From Bacteroidota bacterium (GTDB taxonomy: Bacteria; Bacteroidota; Bacteroidia; Chitinophagales; Chitinophagaceae), in contig JAFAFV010000161.1 of assembly GCA_023423285.1 (NCBI GenBank), forward strand, positions 1 through 10,829: a stretch of DNA of 10,829 nucleotides. Reading direction: 5' to 3'. The position numbers and the translations under genes were made by a program. The notes beneath the pieces were generated by a model that saw nothing but the letters and a program-made list of their open reading frames with translations, did not search any database and was not told the DNA's origin. Every line of letters begins with the position of its first letter. Positions within the stretch are counted from its first letter, which is position 1. Of this stretch, positions 6,584-10,829 are shown in pieces.

Positions 6584-8734
6584 ATGAAAAAATATTCTTT
6601 CTTAACTATTGCGTTTTGCATAGCATTGCAATATGCGGGTTTGGCGCAGGTAAAGCAAATAAGTGAATACAGCTGGGTGCTTGAAACGCGGGAAATGGCC
6701 TATGCTTTAAAAGTAATTAATAATAAACTTACAGCCGGTTATTACGGGGCTGCTTTCATTGCTGACAATGATGGCCCGGATTATTTCAGGGCCAATGACG
6801 AAGTGCCGGTGAGGGGGCGTTGGGCTAATAAAACACCTGTGCTTGAGGCGGTTTTTAATGATGGCACAAGAGACCTTGACCTCATTTATTCAACCTCTTC
6901 TGTAAGTAAAAAAAATGGTTACGACGTTTTAAGAATAGAACAACGGGACAGTTACTACCCATTAAAAGTGGTTTCTTATTTTAAAGTGCTGCCTGAATAT
7001 AATATCATAGAAAAATGGATCGAACTCACCAATACCGGGAAAAAAGAGATCATACAACTTGATAATGCAGGCTCAGCCTCTCTATGGCTGCCGAAGGGCT
7101 CATATGAAATGTCGCATCTGGACGGAATGCACGTTAAAGATTTTCAGCCACACACTACACTCCTTACACAGGGTGTAAAAACCATACAGGGGCGCGATTT
7201 TAAAACCTACGGATCATCTTACTTTACAGTAAGGCCTGAAGGCGAAAAAGATGAGCACGGTGGAGAAGTTTGGTATGGGCAATTGCATTACAGTGGTAAC
7301 TGGAAAACTGATTTTCAAAGTTTTCATGATGACAGATTGCAAATTGCGAGCGGCATTAATTTTTGGGATACCGAATGGAACCTGCGTCCTAAAGAAACAT
7401 TTACCACGCCGGTTTTTTCGTTTGGTTATACAACCGGAGGTACAGGCGCTGCATCCCGCCATTATCATAATTATATTAGAAACATTATTCTCCCGCAAAA
7501 AAGAGCTAAAACACCACGGCCCGTTCTATCCAATAGCTGGTATGCCACAGAGTTCAACATCAATGAAGGCCAACAAGTGGCGCTGGCTAAAGTGGCAAAA
7601 GAACTGGGTGTTGAAATGTTTGTGATTGATGATGGCTGGTTTAAAGGTAGAATTAATGCCAAAGCAGGTTTGGGAGACTGGGCAGTTGATAAAAATAAAT
7701 TTCCAAATGGCCTGAGACCCATGATCAAACAAATAAATGATCTTGGCCTTGATTTCGGGATTTGGATAGAACCAGAAATGGTAAATCCAGACAGTGATTT
7801 ATACAGAGCACACCCAGACTGGGTATTGCATTTTAACAACCGTCCCCGTACACAGGGCAGAAATCAGCTAATACTGAATTTGGCAAGGCAGGATGTATAT
7901 GATTACTTATACAAATATTTTTACGATCTGCTTAAAAACAATAATATAAAATATATAAAATGGGATATGAACAGAAGCCTTACCGAGCCAGGCTGGCCGA
8001 ACGCACCAAAAGACATGCAAAAAGAGGTACGCATCAGGTATATAAACAACCTGTATAAACTATGGGATGCGCTCACTTCCGAATTTCCGGATGTGTGGTT
8101 TGAAACATGTTCCAGCGGCGGTGGTCGTGTTGATTTAGGCATCTTCAGGTATGCAGATGCTGCCTGGGTGAGTGATAATATTGATCCTACAGACAGAATA
8201 TATATACAATATGGCTATTTAACGGCTTTTCCGGCAAACACAATGATCAGTTGGACAGCAGATTCTTACGAAAACCACAACATTAAGCCTTCGCTCAACT
8301 TTCGATTTGATGTGGCTATGAGTGGTGTTTTGGGTATTGGTAACAACATTATCAAATGGTCCACCGAAGAGAAGGAACTGGCTAAAAAGAAGATTGCAGA
8401 ATACAAACAAATACGCGATATAGTACACAATGGAGATCTTTACCGCCTCGTATCACCCTTTGAGGCAGAGCGCAGTATTTTACAATATAACAGCAAGGAT
8501 AAAAATGAGGCCGTGATCTTCTGCTATGAAATGGATAGCCGCCTGCGCGGAAGTTCAGTGTACCCGCACCGAAAAGAATTCTTCAGGCTGATGGGGCTTG
8601 ACACAGATAAAAAATACAACGTAGAAGGGCAGAAGGAAATTTACACAGGCGATCAGTTAATGAAAGTTGGCCTTCGCTATCCTTTGTGGCAGGCTTCCAC
8701 CTCATCGATTTTTAAGCTAAAAGCGATACAGTAA
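6584..8734 (+). CDS. Secreted GH36 alpha-galactosidase
   Basis: A retaining glycosidase expected to remove terminal alpha-1,6-linked galactose from raffinose-type oligosaccharides or galactomannan fragments. A signal peptide covers residues 1-21 (KK, hydrophobic stretch, then GLA before Gln22), so the product is probably periplasmic. An N-terminal beta-sandwich (about 25-300) precedes the TIM barrel. The barrel shows FVIDDGWF at 346-353, LGDWAVDKNKFPNGL to about 377, FGIWIEPEMVNPDSDLY from 391, and YIKWDMN with the expected nucleophile Asp461. CSSGGGRVDLGIF begins at 509, and VSDNIDPTDR holds Asp531, the expected acid/base. A C-terminal beta domain fills about 620-716. At 716 residues it is of normal length for the bacterial GH36 group and complete. 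No SusC/SusD or transporter gene is in the window, so substrate cannot be told from context. Raffinose synthase-like members also fall in GH36, but the motifs fit alpha-galactosidase better. Confidence 0.9.
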   Translation: MKKYSFLTIAFCIALQYAGLAQVKQISEYSWVLETREMAYALKVINNKLTAGYYGAAFIADNDGPDYFRANDEVPVRGRWANKTPVLEAVFNDGTRDLDLIYSTSSVSKKNGYDVLRIEQRDSYYPLKVVSYFKVLPEYNIIEKWIELTNTGKKEIIQLDNAGSASLWLPKGSYEMSHLDGMHVKDFQPHTTLLTQGVKTIQGRDFKTYGSSYFTVRPEGEKDEHGGEVWYGQLHYSGNWKTDFQSFHDDRLQIASGINFWDTEWNLRPKETFTTPVFSFGYTTGGTGAASRHYHNYIRNIILPQKRAKTPRPVLSNSWYATEFNINEGQQVALAKVAKELGVEMFVIDDGWFKGRINAKAGLGDWAVDKNKFPNGLRPMIKQINDLGLDFGIWIEPEMVNPDSDLYRAHPDWVLHFNNRPRTQGRNQLILNLARQDVYDYLYKYFYDLLKNNNIKYIKWDMNRSLTEPGWPNAPKDMQKEVRIRYINNLYKLWDALTSEFPDVWFETCSSGGGRVDLGIFRYADAAWVSDNIDPTDRIYIQYGYLTAFPANTMISWTADSYENHNIKPSLNFRFDVAMSGVLGIGNNIIKWSTEEKELAKKKIAEYKQIRDIVHNGDLYRLVSPFEAERSILQYNSKDKNEAVIFCYEMDSRLRGSSVYPHRKEFFRLMGLDTDKKYNVEGQKEIYTGDQLMKVGLRYPLWQASTSSIFKLKAIQ

Positions 8735-8804
8735 AATATGTTTTGTAAGAAAACTGTTTTAAAAAAACGGCAGCATCACCTTTGCCCGCATCTTACTATG
8801 GCTT

Positions 8805-9221
8805 TTACCCAGGCTTCTTTTTAGTGCGCATAGCCTTCACCTGCTTCAGGTGTTTGTCTGCCATTAGTGTTATGTATTCATCCGAGTCAACTGCATAAGC
8901 AGCAACCTTTCCGTCTGCATTATGATGAAGACCCCAGCCATAGCGCCTTACAAGCGGCGAACACCGCAGGCAGGCCTGCCCTTTGCTAAAAAAGGTTTGC
9001 CGCGCTGCATCCCGGTCTGTTGGGGAAATATTATTTTTTATTGCATGAACCTGAAACAACACATCATCTGAAGTATATTGGTAGGGATGTTGCGTCACCA
9101 TCTCAAACTGCAGGCAGGCAATCGTTTTAGCCTCGCCTTTTAGCGGCGGCGCCACTGCAGTAAGTACAGGGCAGTCATCCGCCACCTGAATGAACGTGTT
9201 GATATAGTTGGTGCTGTGCAT
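8805..9221 (-). CDS. DUF6157 family protein of unknown function
   Basis: A 138-residue protein without signal peptide or membrane segment, so probably cytoplasmic. I recognise the DUF6157 pattern: MHSTNYINTFIQVADDCP at the start, LQFEMVTQHPYQYTSDDVLF at 37-56, FFSKGQACLRCSPLVRRYGW at 77-96 with HH at 99-100, and a basic end QVKAMRTKKK. No activity is known to me for the family. Visible features include Cys84 and Cys87 in a CxxC spacing, the adjacent His pair, and Cys17 and Cys36; whether these bind metal is speculation, since CxxC is not clearly invariant in relatives. It starts 4 bp after the DUF1080 stop, so it is translated from the same message. AGGAG sits 10 nt before the ATG, but within the last codons of the upstream gene. 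It converges with the GH36 gene across a 70-bp gap with no convincing hairpin terminator. Confidence 0.78.
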   Translation of the reverse strand: MHSTNYINTFIQVADDCPVLTAVAPPLKGEAKTIACLQFEMVTQHPYQYTSDDVLFQVHAIKNNISPTDRDAARQTFFSKGQACLRCSPLVRRYGWGLHHNADGKVAAYAVDSDEYITLMADKHLKQVKAMRTKKKPG

Positions 9222-9225
9222 ATCT

Positions 9226-9825
9226 TTACAGCTCCTGTATCTTGAAGTTCTTCCACCTTACTTTTATGCCACCGCCATCATGTATTTGCAGGGCAATAAA
9301 ACCATTGGCCGCGCCAATTTTGGCATCTTTAAAATAAACCATCTGGTGGCCGTTTAGCCATGTAGTTGCTTCATCATTTACAACGCGTATACGCAGGTTA
9401 TTCCACTCGCCGGGCTTCAGCCATTTTTCATCTTCGGGTTTGGGTTTTATCAGCCAGCCCCTGCCATAAGATTCATAAATGCCGCCGGTATGCAGGTTTA
9501 AAGGCGCTACTTCCACCTGCCAGCCGCTAATCTTCACACCTTCAATAGATGACCTGAAAAACACGCCGCTGTTGCCATTGGCCTCCTGCTTAAAGTCAAC
9601 ACTGAAATCGAAATTTTTATATTGTTTGTTTGTAGAAAGGTACCCGTACTTCTTATCGGGGCCGCTTTCGCAAATCAGTTCCCCATTTTGCACATACCAT
9701 TTTTCTGTGCCATGAATCGTCCAGCCCGTAAGGTCGCGGCCATTAAATAAGGAAGAGGTTTTTTTGGTGGCAGCGCATCCGCTGAGAAACACAACAACTA
9801 ATAAGAAAGCAATAACTTTTTTCAT
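9226..9825 (-). CDS. DUF1080 (3-keto-disaccharide hydrolase domain) lipoprotein
   Basis: A 199-residue exported protein with a lipoprotein signal: KK, a hydrophobic stretch, and the lipobox LSGC ending at Cys17. Residues +2 and +3 are both Ala. The rest is one concanavalin-like jelly roll of the DUF1080 family. It shows SLFNGRDLTGW at 25-35, WYVQNGELIC at 43-52, GNSGVFFRS at 84-92, WQVEV at 102-106, TGGIYE at 113-118, GEWNNLRIRV at 139-148, LQIHDGG at 179-185 and VRWKNFKI near the end. The family is linked to the 3-keto-glycoside pathway, in which an oxidised sugar makes the glycosidic bond easy to cleave; many members lack direct proof. It has the usual length for a single-domain member. It leads a two-gene operon with the DUF6157 gene. 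The partners normally expected, a GMC or Gfo/Idh/MocA oxidoreductase, are not in this window. Confidence 0.9.
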   Translation of the reverse strand: MKKVIAFLLVVVFLSGCAATKKTSSLFNGRDLTGWTIHGTEKWYVQNGELICESGPDKKYGYLSTNKQYKNFDFSVDFKQEANGNSGVFFRSSIEGVKISGWQVEVAPLNLHTGGIYESYGRGWLIKPKPEDEKWLKPGEWNNLRIRVVNDEATTWLNGHQMVYFKDAKIGAANGFIALQIHDGGGIKVRWKNFKIQEL

Positions 9826-9869
9826 ATTTATTACAGTTTAATTTTTTACGGGCTAAAATTGAAAGTCAA

Positions 9870-9877
9870 CAAATATA
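9870..9877 (-). promoter_or_regulatory. Candidate -7 promoter element of the DUF1080-DUF6157 operon
   Basis: On the minus strand TATATTTG (9877 to 9870) matches the Bacteroidota -7 consensus exactly. Transcription would begin near 9865, leaving a leader of about 40 nt before the ATG at 9825. No good -33 element is present at the expected distance; TTCG at 9896-9893 is too close. It lies in the 126-bp gap after the alanine dehydrogenase gene, which suggests separate transcription from that gene. Confidence 0.5.
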
Positions 9878-9951
9878 AGATGATTTTATTCCCGAAGTCT
9901 TTCGCACGGACAAACAACAACCGAAAGTTATCGGCATTTTTAAAAAATAAA

Positions 9952-10829
9952 TTATCGCTGGCTGGCTATCAGCAGGTTCAAGTCGGTAAACTTCAGGTCG
10001 AACCGCTGGCTTAAATAGAAATTGGTAAGATGCCCTTTGAACAAATAAATACCATTGCGCAGGTACAACTTGTGCCAGGCCAGGTTTTCCAGCCCGCCCT
10101 CTTCACCAGCTTCAATAATCAGCGGCCTCAGCACGTTGCTAATAGCTTGTGAGGCAGTGCGCGCAAAGCCGGAAGGGATATTGGGCACGCAATAATGTAT
10201 CACACCGTATTTCATAAATATGGGCGATTCGTGCGAGGTTACCTCAGAGGTTTCAAAGCAGCCGCCGCGGTCAATGCTCGCATCAATAATAACCGCACCG
10301 GGCCTCATGCCGCTCACCATTTCTTCGGTAACCAGCAGTGGCGTACGGCCTGTTTCAGCAGGCACTGCGCCTACTGCCACTTCGCAGGTACGCAGTTGCT
10401 TGGCCAGCAGTTTGGGTTCTATTACAGATGTCCACAGCCTTTGGCCAATGGTATTTTGCAGCCGCATGAGGCGGCTTACATTATTGTCAAAAACTTTTAC
10501 TGAAGCGCCTAAGGCAAGCGCGGCCCTTGCCGTGTATTCACCCACAATACCTGCGCCCAATATTACCACTTTAGCCGGGGCAATGCCTGTAATGCCACCC
10601 AGCAATACGCCTTTGCCGTGATTGGCCGATCCCAGGTATTGTGCGGCAATCAGCATAATGGCGCTGCCGGCAATCTCGCTCATGCTGCGCACAATGGGGT
10701 AAGCGCCGGTATCGTCTTGCAGGTTTTCAAAAGACAGAGCGGTAATTTTTTTCTTCATCATGGCGCACAGCACATGGTGCTCCAATATAGAAAGGTGCAG
10801 CGGCGAAATGATCACCTGGTTCATTTGCA
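9952..10829 (-). CDS. ald: Alanine dehydrogenase, Bacteroidota type, N-terminus outside window
   Basis: The NAD-dependent enzyme interconverts L-alanine with pyruvate and ammonia. About 292 codons are visible. The first Met at 10824 is internal: the frame is open to the window edge, full-length relatives have about 370-400 residues, and the N-terminal substrate-binding part is missing. Counting from that Met, RSMSEIAGSAIML lies at 46-58, the Rossmann loop GAGIVG at 90-95 with Asp113 at the end of the second strand, and DASIDRGGCFETS at 181-193, the Asp-rich active-site motif of the family. HYCVPNIPSGFARTAS at 210-225 replaces the classical ANMPGAVPRTST loop. I recall that variant from Bacteroidota homologues. 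The wider family includes transhydrogenase alpha and saccharopine dehydrogenase domains; the GGCFETS region favours alanine dehydrogenase. It ends 126 bp upstream of the DUF1080 gene, on the same strand. Confidence 0.82.
   Translation of the reverse strand, partial: QMNQVIISPLHLSILEHHVLCAMMKKKITALSFENLQDDTGAYPIVRSMSEIAGSAIMLIAAQYLGSANHGKGVLLGGITGIAPAKVVILGAGIVGEYTARAALALGASVKVFDNNVSRLMRLQNTIGQRLWTSVIEPKLLAKQLRTCEVAVGAVPAETGRTPLLVTEEMVSGMRPGAVIIDASIDRGGCFETSEVTSHESPIFMKYGVIHYCVPNIPSGFARTASQAISNVLRPLIIEAGEEGGLENLAWHKLYLRNGIYLFKGHLTNFYLSQRFDLKFTDLNLLIASQR

Noticed and set aside
8754..8773. Imperfect inverted repeat CTGTTTT...CGGCAG between the convergent genes
   Set aside because: Pairing needs wobbles and a bulge, and there is no clear T-run in either direction, so I do not call a bidirectional terminator.
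9921..9934. Small inverted repeat CCGA...TCGG followed by T residues on the plus strand
   Set aside because: The stem is only 4 bp and no plus-strand gene ends here, so it is not a credible terminator; on the minus strand it lacks a following T-run.

Overview
This window looks like a core-type chromosomal segment of a member of the Bacteroidota, most plausibly Chitinophagaceae or a close relative (the family is inference). Four things point there. Several genes and the tRNA are preceded by the Bacteroidota -7 promoter element TAnnTTTG, and Shine-Dalgarno sequences are largely absent. The gene products have Bacteroidota-type architectures: a long RecQ with an extra C-terminal winged helix, a single-domain GDP-mannose pyrophosphorylase, a Bacteroidota-style alanine dehydrogenase and a secreted GH36 enzyme. 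Base composition is moderately AT-rich, with AT-rich spacers.

Layout. Positions 1-2050 (minus strand) hold a two-gene surface-sugar operon: kdsD (arabinose-5-phosphate isomerase, first step of Kdo synthesis) followed 8 bp later by a mannose-1-phosphate guanylyltransferase gene that runs off the left edge a few codons short of its expected end. A 172-bp divergent spacer separates it from recQ (2223-4478, plus). Next come a tRNA-Phe(GAA) gene at 4544-4616 with its own consensus promoter and a hairpin terminator, a short decayed reading frame that I read as the relic of a GIY-YIG nuclease gene (about 4648-4800), and rmuC (4872-6368, plus). A secreted GH36 alpha-galactosidase follows (6584-8734, plus). 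It converges on a minus-strand pair: a DUF1080 lipoprotein gene and, 4 bp downstream, a DUF6157 gene (9825 to 8805). The right edge (9952-10829, minus) carries the C-terminal three quarters or so of an alanine dehydrogenase.

How the genes fit together. kdsD and the GDP-mannose gene both feed outer-membrane or extracellular glycan synthesis. recQ and rmuC are both genome-maintenance genes and bracket the tRNA. The GH36 enzyme and the DUF1080 lipoprotein are both exported and both belong to families acting on oligosaccharides, but they are convergent, so they are not one operon. No gene-free stretch exceeds 300 bases; the longest is the 255 bp between the tRNA and rmuC, which is filled largely by the terminator and the nuclease relic.

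I see no CRISPR array, insertion sequence, prophage or obviously new multi-gene system. The points most worth a second look are the GIY-YIG relic directly behind the tRNA terminator, a C-A mismatch in the tRNA acceptor stem, the possible leaderless start of recQ, and the tightly coupled DUF1080-DUF6157 pair.
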